The notes under the pieces were generated by a model. The model did no database searches and was not told the DNA's origin. It saw only the letters and a list, made by a program, of their open reading frames with translations. From contig SUYP01000007.1 of NCBI GenBank assembly GCA_015060395.1, positions 32,267 through 96,266 of the forward strand: a stretch of 64,000 nt of DNA, in the 5' to 3' direction. This DNA is from Bacteroidales bacterium. GTDB lineage: Bacteria; Bacteroidota; Bacteroidia; Bacteroidales; UBA932. The position numbers were made by a program, and so were the translations under genes. Within the stretch, counting starts at the first letter, position 1. Every line of letters starts with the position of its first letter. Positions 7,758-17,451 of this stretch are shown piece after piece.

Positions 7758-10016
7758 TTACTCTGTTATAGCCTTAAGACCTATGAAAATCACTCGGCCA
7801 TTTGCCGAATCAAGAGTCTCAATCTTTACATCTGCCGCAGCTGTAGAAGGCATCGACACTTCATACCAGTCTGAATCCGTTACTGTCATGGTATAAGGAG
7901 GATTGCCGGTCGCTCCGTTGTTAGCAGTAGGAGAGATAGTGGTGACTTCTGTTCCTCCGATCGAGAACTTCACCTGAGCAGTCTTGCCTTTCCATGCCAC
8001 ACAATAAAAACCAATCTTTGTGGTACCTGCAGGAACATGAAGCACAGCATCTCCTGTAAGAGAACCTGTACCAAGCTTGAGCATATTATTTACTGATACA
8101 CCATTAACGGTTCCCTTCTGTGCCTGCGTACCTTCTGAGGTTCCGTCATATGCTTTTGTACCAAGAGTCCAGGTAATGTTCTGAGGCTCATACTCACCGG
8201 CTTCTCCAGTGCTGCCACCGTCATTTCCTCCTGACGGAGCGTCAGTCTCAGTTGTCTGCTCATAGAGAGTAGGATATGTTCCTCTTACATCAGGATATGC
8301 GCCGTAAGAGTTATAATTTGAGTCAAACTGAATAGACTTGTTCATCTCATTATTTGTGATGACTGCCTCGCCATTCTCAAATGCTACAGTCCAGACATGG
8401 CCTGCAGTAACGTCTGAAGACACATTGAAACTGTTGTATGTTCCTGTCATGAAGAGGTACTTGTCATCAGACTGTCTGATCGTATAACCACCGTCAACAG
8501 AAGTGAAAACAAAGGCATTGGTTCCCTTAGCCACGATATCACCATTCTCTACAGTAGCATCCTCTACCTGAATGTATCCGTAATTTCCAGAAATTGCGGT
8601 CGCAATCTTCGTTCCCACTGCCAGGACATAAGATTTGCCGCTCTCAATAGTCTGCGCTTTCTTATAGATAAAATACTTGCCGTCATTTTCTCCACTACCA
8701 GTATTGCCACTATTGTCACCAGCTGTAAAGCTTACAATATGAGCGTCAACAACTTCATGCTGGGACTTCTGCTCATAGTACAGGTATTTTCCATAGATTG
8801 TGATGGTGCCGCCGTTAGAGATCTTGCCTGACCACTCAGCCTTGCTTGCATCAAGAACAGAATAAACATATATCTTTCCTGAATCATCTGTAAGGTCAAA
8901 GCTGCAGTATGTAGGATTGAAGCCTGAAACCTTACCGGTAAGCTCATAGTAATTCTGGGTATCAGCCGCAGCGATGAACTCAGCCACGGTCTTCTTGCCC
9001 TTCGACTCCGGAGCTGCAGTGCTGCCGCCACCGGTGTTTCCACCTGCAGTGAAGTCCATCTCGACTGCATTGGTGAAGTCAACGGATGTACCTGCCTTGT
9101 CTGCGATCACGAGTCTGAGGTCATCCATACGGTAAGAGCTTGCTACATCCACCTTGATGCAGATTGAAAGATTGTCTGTACCGGATGGAACTGAGAAGTC
9201 GGCAGAAGCGAGGTTCCAGCGTCCTTCGGTACCGTCACCGGCAAATGAATAATCTGTAAGCTCTACCCATTTGTTGCCGTCCTTGCTGAGGAAGATATGG
9301 AACTCAGACTTTGTGAATACACTGCCGTTATCCTGAGAATATTTCTCAGTACCGAAAGTGAGGGTGAAATCCTTTGCTCCGCCGAGAGCGATGTTCTTTG
9401 TCGCGAGATATGCGGATTTTCCGAAGAACATATTGTTGTTGCCCGAACCTGCATAGTCAGAATAGCTGCTGTCAGATGTCGAATTGGAACGTGCCGACAT
9501 ACCGCTGTAAGCATACTCTACATCGGCAGCACCTATACCAGTCTGGTTCATCCAGCCGTCGAACTGGTCGAGATATGGCCAGCTTGAGCCTGAACCGTAT
9601 GTCTTCTCAGCCACTTCCTTGTCATAGTCATTGTAATAAACTATGAGAGCCTCGGCAGATCCGCCAGGACCAGCCTGGGAAACTGTAAGATACTTGCTCT
9701 TCATTCCGATGGTGAACTTGAGGTCAACCTCACGGTCGAGACCGGTATTCTCAAGAACAGAGACAGTGACGGTCTGAGCCTCAGCCGATGCGCTTCCCGA
9801 CTCAGGCGAAACAACCACCCAGTCAGCATCAGTTTCCACCATCCAGTCACGTGTAGCAGTGACAGTAAGCGTCTGCTCGCCGCCTGCAGTATCAAATGTC
9901 ATTTCAGTCACACTCAGACCGATATCAGGAGTCCCCAGATTCTGCTCCGGTTCCTCGCAGGCTGCAAATACAGCCAGAGAAGCCAAGGCTCCCCAAAATA
10001 GATTCTTAAGTTTCAT
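7758..10016 (-). CDS. Multidomain BACON / OB-fold surface lipoprotein
   Basis: 752 residues with a lipoprotein signal (LAVFAAC). Domains seen in order: BACON (about 32-116, with DWMVETDADWVVVSPESG); a jelly-roll-like region resembling choice-of-anchor type J domains (about 122-315); an OB-fold-like region of the YhcR/DUF5689 kind (about 343-432, KKTVAEFIAA then YYELTGKVSG); a beta-trefoil-like module with YNSFNV and SNYNSYGAY (about 447-587); a Gly/Ser linker; and a C-terminal beta domain (613-752). No catalytic motif was seen. The trefoil-like module recurs in three other lipoproteins in this window. It has its own promoter-like site and lies just upstream of the nuclease operon, which suggests, but does not prove, a nucleic-acid or glycan-binding surface protein. 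Confidence 0.8.
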   Translation of the reverse strand: MKLKNLFWGALASLAVFAACEEPEQNLGTPDIGLSVTEMTFDTAGGEQTLTVTATRDWMVETDADWVVVSPESGSASAEAQTVTVSVLENTGLDREVDLKFTIGMKSKYLTVSQAGPGGSAEALIVYYNDYDKEVAEKTYGSGSSWPYLDQFDGWMNQTGIGAADVEYAYSGMSARSNSTSDSSYSDYAGSGNNNMFFGKSAYLATKNIALGGAKDFTLTFGTEKYSQDNGSVFTKSEFHIFLSKDGNKWVELTDYSFAGDGTEGRWNLASADFSVPSGTDNLSICIKVDVASSYRMDDLRLVIADKAGTSVDFTNAVEMDFTAGGNTGGGSTAAPESKGKKTVAEFIAAADTQNYYELTGKVSGFNPTYCSFDLTDDSGKIYVYSVLDASKAEWSGKISNGGTITIYGKYLYYEQKSQHEVVDAHIVSFTAGDNSGNTGSGENDGKYFIYKKAQTIESGKSYVLAVGTKIATAISGNYGYIQVEDATVENGDIVAKGTNAFVFTSVDGGYTIRQSDDKYLFMTGTYNSFNVSSDVTAGHVWTVAFENGEAVITNNEMNKSIQFDSNYNSYGAYPDVRGTYPTLYEQTTETDAPSGGNDGGSTGEAGEYEPQNITWTLGTKAYDGTSEGTQAQKGTVNGVSVNNMLKLGTGSLTGDAVLHVPAGTTKIGFYCVAWKGKTAQVKFSIGGTEVTTISPTANNGATGNPPYTMTVTDSDWYEVSMPSTAAADVKIETLDSANGRVIFIGLKAITE

Positions 10017-10063
10017 CGTTACTTTATAATTATCAATATTCTATATCTTATATGTCGAATTTA

Positions 10064-10071
10064 CAAAAATA
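10064..10071 (-). promoter_or_regulatory. Candidate Bacteroidota -7 element for the BACON/OB-fold lipoprotein
   Basis: TATTTTTG on the minus strand fits TAnnTTTG and lies about 47 bases upstream of the ATG at 10016, in an AT-rich stretch. A good -33 TTTG is not evident, so this is a moderate call. Confidence 0.4.
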
Positions 10072-10102
10072 ATAATTTTTTAAACTATTCCAATAATGAT
10101 GA

Positions 10103-12058
10103 CTACATAGAATCGATGAATTCCTGTGCAGGAGAAGCACCTCCTTTCACAGCCTTGAACTCATATATCGTAAACGGACCGGTATAACCCTCGTGATTGA
10201 CAGCTATGCCCAAGAAGGAAACGATCTGATCATAATGCACCACAGCATAGCCCTGGGTCTTGTCCTCATCACACTTGTAATCAAGCTCAAACAGGATATC
10301 ATCTCTCTCCGCCCAACTCCTGAATTCACCGTATGCGAATGTCGTCCTCCAATGAGCCGCTGTACCGTTCGGAATCACCTTATATGGCACAAGCACCATT
10401 CCTTCGCATTTTCCGAACTGAACCGGATCCAAAGCCGCAAGTTCGCTTCCGTCATAATACTTATCAACGGAGAAAGCTATTTCCGCATCACTTTCAATCA
10501 ACACTCCGGTCCTGACCGCTTCGCTGCAAAAACCTTTTCTCAAAGCAAGGCGTCCGGTAACCATATTGACACTTGCTGCAACTACGACATATTCCGTATC
10601 CTCGTCAAGACCTGTAAAGGTCCAGGTTTCCTTGCCGATGGCTGCGCCCATATCTGCAAGATACTCCGCCCTTGTACACCCGAAAAACTCAGCACCATAG
10701 TCGATCCTCTCATCAAGAAAGGCGCATATCGCTTCATCCTTAGTTGCGCCCGCAGCAACACGCGCATCAAGATCCTCGACAGAAATACACTCATAAAAAT
10801 AGTACAATCCGACTTTCGGGGTTATATGAACAGTAAACTTATTATGCTGGACATCACTGATGGCGAATGACAGCTCCTGCTCCTGAGGACGTCCTCCGGC
10901 CTCAGCAGTAGTGAACTCTTTCTTGAAAAGTGGTGTGGTCGGAGCACCTTCCCACCCGAAACAGAGCACAACATAATCCACCGAAGGTTCCAGAGAAGAG
11001 ATATCTTCCAGGTTGACTGTCTCTCCAGCATACATAACTTCATCAAGCAGATCCCATTTATCGTATGTTGACACCACTTCATACATAAGGTCCGCTTCCG
11101 ACTCATATTGATCGACCTGGGCCTTAGGCTGTATCGCGCATACGAAAGGATCGTCATTGGAAGGGGTGACGGTTCCATAAACGGAACAGAATGTAGTCCC
11201 GGTAATATCTATTGAAAACGTATTGTCTGACGTCTTTACCTCCAAAGTCTTGAAATGCAATACAGACGGGCGTGAATTGACAAAGAAATTGTCATCGATA
11301 CCGATGGCGTATGCTATGTATTCAGTATTATCGGTCAGATCATCGAAAGGAATGGTCACCGAGCCGACAGATCCGAGATTAGCCACAATCTCCTTCAGAC
11401 TCTTTCCCATCATTACATAGTAATCGACAAGAGCCGCAGCCTGCGCTGCAAAGGCACCGTCATCTCCGCCCCACTGCTGATACTCCTCCATAGAAAAGAC
11501 ATTGACGAAATATCTTGCCTTGTCATCGCTTGGAGTCACATTTACCTTGGCTGATGTCAGACCTATATCATTTACTTCGATGGTAAATGAGACATCTGTC
11601 ATCGGAATTTCGGGAGTAGAGAACTCATATTTGAAGACATCTGTAGTAAAATAGCCCTCAATGGTCATTCCGTATGCATAAAGATAATAGGATTCTCCCG
11701 GCATAAGACCTGCCTCATCTGCCTCAAAACGGCCCTTTTTAAGGAAACCCGAAAGCCACTGACCTAAAGTCTGACCTGCTTCTGTGGCCATTTTCTCGAA
11801 CCACTCCAGATCATTGTCCTGGTATTTGTACTCATCTTCAAACTCATCGAAATCCGCCTTGGGAACGAGCATAGTCACGTATGTCATATCTTCATCTGCA
11901 GGAACAACCGCAAAATGGCAGGATGTAGGAGTTATATCACTGACCTCAAGAGCAAACACTTCCATTTCCTGAGGAGGAACAGGCGCAGGCTTCTCGCCGC
12001 AGGCAATAAAGACCCAGGTCGCAAAGAAAGCAAGTAAAGCAGAAAGAAATCTATTCAT
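10103..12058 (-). CDS. Lipoprotein with four fibronectin-like repeats (paralog of 15706-17310)
   Basis: 651 residues; signal with lipobox WVFIAC. Four units of about 110-125 residues begin near 33, 153, 275 and 395. Each starts with a pattern like F.IEV.DI..TSA.V.V.PSD and ends with a strand such as T.Y..YA.GI, which is the look of fibronectin type III-like sandwiches. A distinct C-terminal domain (about 523-651) contains YYDGSELAALDP and ends near ASPAQEF. The gene at 15706-17310 has the same plan and the same C-terminal signatures. Each of the two follows a large BACON/SusE-like lipoprotein gene, so the pair of genes appears to have been duplicated as a unit. No enzyme motif is visible; cell-surface binding is inferred. 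Confidence 0.78.
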   Translation of the reverse strand: MNRFLSALLAFFATWVFIACGEKPAPVPPQEMEVFALEVSDITPTSCHFAVVPADEDMTYVTMLVPKADFDEFEDEYKYQDNDLEWFEKMATEAGQTLGQWLSGFLKKGRFEADEAGLMPGESYYLYAYGMTIEGYFTTDVFKYEFSTPEIPMTDVSFTIEVNDIGLTSAKVNVTPSDDKARYFVNVFSMEEYQQWGGDDGAFAAQAAALVDYYVMMGKSLKEIVANLGSVGSVTIPFDDLTDNTEYIAYAIGIDDNFFVNSRPSVLHFKTLEVKTSDNTFSIDITGTTFCSVYGTVTPSNDDPFVCAIQPKAQVDQYESEADLMYEVVSTYDKWDLLDEVMYAGETVNLEDISSLEPSVDYVVLCFGWEGAPTTPLFKKEFTTAEAGGRPQEQELSFAISDVQHNKFTVHITPKVGLYYFYECISVEDLDARVAAGATKDEAICAFLDERIDYGAEFFGCTRAEYLADMGAAIGKETWTFTGLDEDTEYVVVAASVNMVTGRLALRKGFCSEAVRTGVLIESDAEIAFSVDKYYDGSELAALDPVQFGKCEGMVLVPYKVIPNGTAAHWRTTFAYGEFRSWAERDDILFELDYKCDEDKTQGYAVVHYDQIVSFLGIAVNHEGYTGPFTIYEFKAVKGGASPAQEFIDSM

Positions 12059-12077
12059 ATCAAATCAGTATCTTTTA

Positions 12078-12117
12078 GGCAAAAGTGGGCGACCAAAAGA
12101 ATTCAGCCGCCCACTTT
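12078..12117 (-). terminator. Rho-independent terminator after the 1155-residue lipoprotein gene
   Basis: Arms 12082-12091 and 12108-12117 (AAAGTGGGCG / CGCCCACTTT) form a perfect 10-bp stem. On the minus strand it is followed by TTTTGCC, a short U-run. It lies 15 bases past the stop at 12133. Confidence 0.6.
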
Positions 12118-12132
12118 ATTGTTTTTATAGTT

Positions 12133-15100
12133 TTATTCAACTACTATAGCAACTGATGCTATACGGGCCTGCTTGACGCAATTAGCATCAAATACAGCAG
12201 TTTCACCCTCCCAAGCAATCACATTATTGGTGGCTGAATACTCTTTTCCATCAACACTGATCGGTCCGGTTTTACCACCAGTACAAGTAATTGACACCGA
12301 CTTAATCTTCTTACCATCAGTAGGGGTAATCACAAAATTACTTCCCTGATATACTCTGATATGCTCAGCCTGAAGGCCGCCACTTGGATCTGAAGTACTT
12401 GCATTCTGATAGAAAGCAAACTTGAATCCTTCTACTGATGCCTCATAGCCTTTGCCGTATGAGTCGTGAGCAACCTCTTCCCAAGTCTGATTTGACGTTC
12501 CGAGGTTGAAAGTGGTACTACCTGACGGCATTTCAGGCTCAGCCACAGGATCTTCAGCCAACACGAGGAAAGGAAGAACACCTCTCTCATCAATATATGA
12601 TCCATACGAGTTATAATTCGGATCATACTGGATGAACTTGCCGACTTCATAATTCACAATCACGAACTGTCCGTTTCCTGAATCATATACCTCCCAAAGG
12701 AACTCATCGGTCATTCCATCCTCATCAGCAACATTGAAGCTGTTGTAGTTACCTGTCTGATAGTAATACTTTCCGTTGCTGTCCTGGATAGTATAAAGGC
12801 CTGCATCGACCTGAGTGAAGGTGAATGCATTTGCAGCTGTACTCTTGCCACCGACTGCATCTACTACATCAAGATATCCGTAATTCTTTGTGAGAGGAGT
12901 TGCAACCTTGTTGTCGGCAATGATCCAATATTCGCCATCTGCAAGTCCTTGAGCTGCTCCAAATTCGATCCCGATTAATGTTGTCGCAAGAGTACAGTCT
13001 ATATTTTCACCTTCAAGAAGGGCAGCTGACTCGAAATGTACTGAATTTGCAGTTGCCTTGGAATAAGGAATCTCTACAGAACTGCCATCAGCCGAAAGAG
13101 TGATGACTCCTGATGTTCCGTCTGTCTTTGCTACTGAGTACTCACCGAAAATATAAGGGTAATAGATTCCTGAATATGACGGATCCAAAACGCCCATATC
13201 ATATGCAAGTATAGCCATACCTGGCTGAGTAACACCAAGGTCAATCACACAAGATGCGCCTCCCATTCCCTGCCAAGTGAACACCCACTGCTTGCCGTCA
13301 ATCTCGAAGTCACCAGCCGGTTCATCAACAGGATTGTCAGCAGGAACGAGAGCAGGAAGAGCATCAGCATTCTCATAGAATCCGGCACTCAGCTTCCAGC
13401 TTCCTGATTCACAAGAGAAACCATTCCAAGATTCCGCATTATAAACTTCGTATGTAGTGCCATCTGCAGAAAGAGCAACAGTCCACAAATAGTAAAGCTG
13501 ATCATCTCCTGCAGGCAGTTCTGCCACGACATCGACATCCTCGCCATAGCTTGAATTACCTAAATAACGGCCGTACGAGTCCTGAATAGTATAGTAAGAC
13601 AATTCAGGGTAATATGTTAATGTAAAGGCGTTCTTTGCAGTGCTTGCACCATTGACAGCAGCAGCGGCAGGCATAATGCCTGAAGCCTCTCCCTCTGCAA
13701 GAGGTGCCATCACCTTGTCCCCGTTGAGGAACCAGTATTCTCCATTAGGAACGGCTCCCTCAGGATCTTCTCCACCACCTTCGATTTCGATCTCATACGG
13801 AGTCTCAACCTTTGTAAGGGTAACAGGGTCAGATATGCCGAATACAGTCTCGCATACCAGTTTAACTGTTGAAGCGGTCAGGTCTGAGTAAACGAACTCG
13901 TGCTCCTCAGTCATTTCATCATACTCCCAATCATATCCCATAAAAAGAATTACGCCGGACTGCTTGTCTTCAGCTTCGATCTCATAGAAACCTGTCATAT
14001 ATAGTCCGAAACCTGTACCATCCATAGTAGGAAGCGCTATGCAAAGCATACCCTCTTCTGTAACGCCAAGATCGAAAATCACCTGCATATCATCAACTTC
14101 AGCCATCCACTGGTTTCCATCAAGTCTTGCGATCTCTTCGCCAGGCTTATAGCCGGCTTCCATAACCCATACCTTGCCGTTTGTCTTATCGAGATAAACA
14201 TCATAAAGTCCGGCACGGTCAAGATAGATGTCGTGACCACCTTCTTTGACGGTAATCTCTGTATTAGGCTTGTTGACTGCCTTATCTTCAAGCTGTCCGA
14301 ATGCATTCCAGGTACCAGTCTCGCAGATCTTGAACTTCACATAGTCTTCACCTGAAGCATCATCCGAGAATCTGTAGTCATAGTCGAACTCGATGTTCTT
14401 TGCCACAAGGTAACCATCTTCCTCGACCATAAGACCAGGCTCATTGGAAGGGTTCCAATAGTTAGCCTTCTTGTCGGCATCAGTACCCTTGATTGTTCCC
14501 GTAACAGTATATGTCACAGTGATTTCAGGAGTCTCATCACCAGGCTTGTAGCCAGGAGTCATAACCCACACTTCCTTCTTTTCAGGGCTGAAATATACGT
14601 CGTATGTACCTGAACCGCCGATATATATGTTCTCATTGTCACCGGCATCTGGATTTGCCTCCTTATATTCCGTGCAGGTCGAAACGGCGATAGCCTTGTT
14701 GAGCTCGCACTTCTGATCCTTAGCCGCGCGTCCCCACTTGACGTCGTCAGCCCAGCTGTTGTTGCCACGGATCTTGAAATTCACCTCACTGAACTCGATG
14801 TTCTTGGCCACATACCACTCACCATCCTGAACAAGCTCGGTATCCGGATCTCCGCTTCCCCAGTTATTGTTTCCGTATGCACCGCAGATACCCCAGGAAA
14901 CTGCGATGTCAACGTGCTCCACAGCCTCTGAAGGAAGCTTGCCCTCTGACATAAAGTAGAACTTGTCAAGAGCCTCGGTAAGATATACATCGAACTTGCC
15001 GCCTTCTGTGAGGGAAATGTCATTGCTTCCTACCTCACCGATCTCATTAGGAGCGATAAGTCCGTGCTTACCCTTGACATTGCCTTCCCAAGCTGCATTC

Positions 15101-15600
15101 TTGGTGAAGTGCATACCCTTCTTTGCTGTTACGCTTACTGCCTTGGCAACATAATAGCCATCCTCGAGAATAAGGACGACACCATTATTTACAGGATCCC
15201 ATCCGCCGACAGCCTCACCGACCAGGATATATGTCTCTGGTTCAGGAGCATCTGCACCGGACTGGGTGATCTTCAGTGTCTTGGTCAGCTGGTCTGCTAC
15301 TACGGTAACGACAGCTGCTCTTGTCTCTTCTGCATCGTTAGGATCGACTGTAACCTTGACCTTGGCTGCATCAGCCGAACCCTTGCCGCTTGATGGATTC
15401 ACAGATACCCAATCCTGATCAGCAGAAGCAGTCCAGTCAACATTGGAAGTAACTTCGATTGTCAGTTCTTCACCGGCAGCGCTTACAAGAGCAGATGTCT
15501 TGTTCACGTCCAGAGAAGGCTGAACCACAGGTTCTTCCTGCTTACACGCGGATATCGCAGCTACAGCGAACAATCCGCATAAAAGAGATCTGATTTTCAT
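12133..15600 (-). CDS. Large modular BACON / SusE-like / trefoil-like surface lipoprotein (mosaic paralog 1)
   Basis: 1155 residues; signal with lipobox AAISAC. Domains: BACON (about 30-115, DWTASADQDWVSVNPSSG); three SusE/SusF-like starch-binding-type sandwiches (about 123-228, 229-352, 362-485; typical YILVGEAVGGWDP, then DGYYVAK, then FDVYL); two copies of a DGxQW-starting beta module (about 492-597 and 766-882); two trefoil-like modules with YTIQDS and NYNSF/NYNSYGSY (about 618-754 and 885-1016); and a C-terminal beta domain (1028-1155). No catalytic residues seen. Residues 1-230 and about 765-992 are almost identical to the neighbouring paralog at 17452-20436, while other parts differ. 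Promoter and terminator suggest a single-gene or two-gene transcript. Likely glycan- or polymer-binding; the ligand is unknown. Confidence 0.82.
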   Translation of the reverse strand: MKIRSLLCGLFAVAAISACKQEEPVVQPSLDVNKTSALVSAAGEELTIEVTSNVDWTASADQDWVSVNPSSGKGSADAAKVKVTVDPNDAEETRAAVVTVVADQLTKTLKITQSGADAPEPETYILVGEAVGGWDPVNNGVVLILEDGYYVAKAVSVTAKKGMHFTKNAAWEGNVKGKHGLIAPNEIGEVGSNDISLTEGGKFDVYLTEALDKFYFMSEGKLPSEAVEHVDIAVSWGICGAYGNNNWGSGDPDTELVQDGEWYVAKNIEFSEVNFKIRGNNSWADDVKWGRAAKDQKCELNKAIAVSTCTEYKEANPDAGDNENIYIGGSGTYDVYFSPEKKEVWVMTPGYKPGDETPEITVTYTVTGTIKGTDADKKANYWNPSNEPGLMVEEDGYLVAKNIEFDYDYRFSDDASGEDYVKFKICETGTWNAFGQLEDKAVNKPNTEITVKEGGHDIYLDRAGLYDVYLDKTNGKVWVMEAGYKPGEEIARLDGNQWMAEVDDMQVIFDLGVTEEGMLCIALPTMDGTGFGLYMTGFYEIEAEDKQSGVILFMGYDWEYDEMTEEHEFVYSDLTASTVKLVCETVFGISDPVTLTKVETPYEIEIEGGGEDPEGAVPNGEYWFLNGDKVMAPLAEGEASGIMPAAAAVNGASTAKNAFTLTYYPELSYYTIQDSYGRYLGNSSYGEDVDVVAELPAGDDQLYYLWTVALSADGTTYEVYNAESWNGFSCESGSWKLSAGFYENADALPALVPADNPVDEPAGDFEIDGKQWVFTWQGMGGASCVIDLGVTQPGMAILAYDMGVLDPSYSGIYYPYIFGEYSVAKTDGTSGVITLSADGSSVEIPYSKATANSVHFESAALLEGENIDCTLATTLIGIEFGAAQGLADGEYWIIADNKVATPLTKNYGYLDVVDAVGGKSTAANAFTFTQVDAGLYTIQDSNGKYYYQTGNYNSFNVADEDGMTDEFLWEVYDSGNGQFVIVNYEVGKFIQYDPNYNSYGSYIDERGVLPFLVLAEDPVAEPEMPSGSTTFNLGTSNQTWEEVAHDSYGKGYEASVEGFKFAFYQNASTSDPSGGLQAEHIRVYQGSNFVITPTDGKKIKSVSITCTGGKTGPISVDGKEYSATNNVIAWEGETAVFDANCVKQARIASVAIVVE
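12634..13305 (-). repeat. Long direct repeat B, copy 1
   Basis: Matches 18301-18972 at a constant offset of 5667 bases. By eye I find a single mismatch in 672 bases. It encodes one DGKQW beta module plus the start and core of a trefoil-like module. Confidence 0.9.
14905..15600 (-). repeat. Long direct repeat A, copy 1
   Basis: Matches 19741-20436 at a constant offset of 4836 bases. The stretch 15025-15600 shows only about two mismatches by eye; the inner end (14905-15024) is more diverged. It encodes the signal peptide, BACON domain and first SusE-like domain, and similarity continues into the promoter. Confidence 0.9.
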
Positions 15601-15642
15601 AATGTGAATATTTAGTTGTTAATGATTCGCAGTGCGGAAAGA

Positions 15643-15674
15643 CAAATATATTAAATTTTACATTCGTCCGCAAA
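15643..15674 (-). promoter_or_regulatory. Bacteroidota-type promoter of mosaic paralog 1
   Basis: On the minus strand, TTTG (15671-15674), a 20-base spacer, then TATATTTG (15643-15650). This fits the Bacteroidota -33/-7 consensus exactly and lies about 42 bases upstream of the ATG at 15600. The same promoter is repeated at 20478-20509. Confidence 0.8.
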
Positions 15675-15705
15675 CATCCTGATCATTTTCCATATCCGGT
15701 ATATA

Positions 15706-17310
15706 TCAGAAATGGAATTCCGATGCCGGACTCGCTTCTTCCTTTTTAAGATCAATGACCTGCAATAATAAAGGTCCGTATATTCCATCCGCATCCCTGG
15801 CTACCCCCATAATAGTATTGGTACCCCAATAAGCCAATATATGCTGGCTTTTGAGATTGGCTTCTGTAGGAGCCGCCAAAAGGTTCTTTATGATCACATC
15901 CCGGCTTCTGTCCGTAAGGTCTTCCATTGCAATGTATGACCACCATTCCTCTGCAAAGATGTTCGGCTCCACCAGAAGGTCAATGACCGCATATCCCTTG
16001 GCCATACTGAATTCGGGATACATTGCGGCAAGTTCGGTACCGTCATAGTATGTGTAGTCCTTAACCCTTATGCTGGCATCCGAGAGTTTCTCTTCAGGAC
16101 TGATGAAAGGGGAACTGAACGAGAATGAAGCTGTCGGATTTCCATCCTGGTCCACAGGAACAGCCCACTGGACATATTCTGTCAGAGGATCGAACCTTAC
16201 ATTGAAGGTCTGCGCACCCATTGCCGAAATGAGGTCAACAACTCTTGCAGATGATCCGAGATCTTCCACCATATCTTCAATGAGAAGTTCAAGACATTCA
16301 CCCAATGCAGCGTCAAGGCTTCCGTTGGCAGCCATAAGAGACTGCAGGTCACTCATTTTCACATAATTGCATATATAAACCACGGAATTATCAGATGGAG
16401 TGATGCTGAGGTTCATCTCAAAAGCCTCAAATTCCTGGCCGAAGGTGAACGAACATCCTGCCGGATTGCCGCCTTTACCCATAGTGAAGACCTTACGCAC
16501 TATATCTGTAGTCACAGCCCCTCTCTCATAGCCGAAGGCAACAAGCACATAGTCCCATCCTGCCTTTCCTTCCCAGCTTATCATCTGATCACCGTGATAA
16601 GTGATGGCCTCAAGGCCACCCCAGGCTATATTGTTCTGTATGATATAATCCGCGAGTTCCTCATCTGCAAGATCTTTGACCGTACTCAGCGGTTCTATTG
16701 CAAGAATATATGCATCCTCATTGGAAACATCCGAACGAATTGTAGCGGTGGTAGCCGTAATATCTTCCGCCGTCAGTTCGAACGTATTTTCCGACACCTC
16801 CTTCTCCGGAGTCACGAATTTCTCATAGACCACTTCCGTTGTAGTCATTCCGTCGTCACCGATACCCACAGCAAATGCGTAGTATGTGCTTTCAGGCTTG
16901 AGGGAGGTCAGGATGAATCCGTCGTTTCCATACGAGGATATCATTTCCAGCACTTTCGGAAGAGGCTGTCCGGTCTGCTCCATCATAGAGCCCGTGAACC
17001 AGGCCATATAATCATCGAAGCCATACTTCTGAGCCTGCTGGAAATCAGCCTCATTGATCACATCGGTGTAATATGGAGACTTATCGTCAAGGGGCTGCAC
17101 TTCCACAGTCACGCTGACAGAGGAGATGTCATATACCTTGAGGGCAAAAGGAGCCGGATCTGGTGCCGGAGAGGGTTCCTCAGGCTGCTGAGGCTGCTCA
17201 GGCGTCTCCGGTTCCTGAGGTGTCTGAGGGGTTTCCGGAGCCGGTTTGTCGCAGGATGTCAATGCAAATATCAGAACGGACAGCAGAAGAGATATGAAAT
17301 TCCTGTTCAT
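15706..17310 (-). CDS. Lipoprotein with fibronectin-like repeats and Pro-rich tether (paralog of 10103-12058)
   Basis: 534 residues; signal with lipobox LTSC near residue 20. Residues about 24-55 form a Pro/Glu/Gln-rich tether (ETPQTPQEPETPEQP) expected to hold the rest away from the membrane. Three fibronectin-like sandwiches follow (starting near 56, 180 and 290; each with F.L...DI....V...P.D), then a C-terminal domain (about 420-534) with YYDGTELAAMYP and a terminal ASPASEF. These C-terminal marks are shared with the 651-residue paralog, which has one more repeat and a shorter tether. It lies downstream of mosaic paralog 2 but is separated from it by a terminator and probably has its own promoter. 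Function unknown; surface exposure is inferred. Confidence 0.78.
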   Translation of the reverse strand: MNRNFISLLLSVLIFALTSCDKPAPETPQTPQEPETPEQPQQPEEPSPAPDPAPFALKVYDISSVSVTVEVQPLDDKSPYYTDVINEADFQQAQKYGFDDYMAWFTGSMMEQTGQPLPKVLEMISSYGNDGFILTSLKPESTYYAFAVGIGDDGMTTTEVVYEKFVTPEKEVSENTFELTAEDITATTATIRSDVSNEDAYILAIEPLSTVKDLADEELADYIIQNNIAWGGLEAITYHGDQMISWEGKAGWDYVLVAFGYERGAVTTDIVRKVFTMGKGGNPAGCSFTFGQEFEAFEMNLSITPSDNSVVYICNYVKMSDLQSLMAANGSLDAALGECLELLIEDMVEDLGSSARVVDLISAMGAQTFNVRFDPLTEYVQWAVPVDQDGNPTASFSFSSPFISPEEKLSDASIRVKDYTYYDGTELAAMYPEFSMAKGYAVIDLLVEPNIFAEEWWSYIAMEDLTDRSRDVIIKNLLAAPTEANLKSQHILAYWGTNTIMGVARDADGIYGPLLLQVIDLKKEEASPASEFHF

Positions 17311-17341
17311 AAAAGTATCGTTTAGTTCGTTGATGGAAATG

Positions 17342-17349
17342 CAAACTTA
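17342..17349 (-). promoter_or_regulatory. Candidate -7 element for the 534-residue lipoprotein
   Basis: TAAGTTTG on the minus strand fits TAnnTTTG and lies about 31 bases before the ATG at 17310, just after the upstream terminator. The -33 box is not clear. Confidence 0.45.
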
Positions 17350-17395
17350 CGGAAAATCTTTTGTTTTTACGTCCGCTGCATTGAAAAACAAGGGC

Positions 17396-17430
17396 ACAAA
17401 AAAAAGAGGCCGTTTTCACTACGGCCTCTT
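17396..17430 (-). terminator. Rho-independent terminator of mosaic paralog 2
   Basis: A perfect 10-bp stem (17404-17413 with 17421-17430, AAGAGGCCGT / ACGGCCTCTT) with a 7-base loop. On the minus strand it is followed by a long run of T. It lies 22 bases past the stop at 17452. Confidence 0.9.
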
Positions 17431-17451
17431 AAAGATTATTATATAAGTGGA

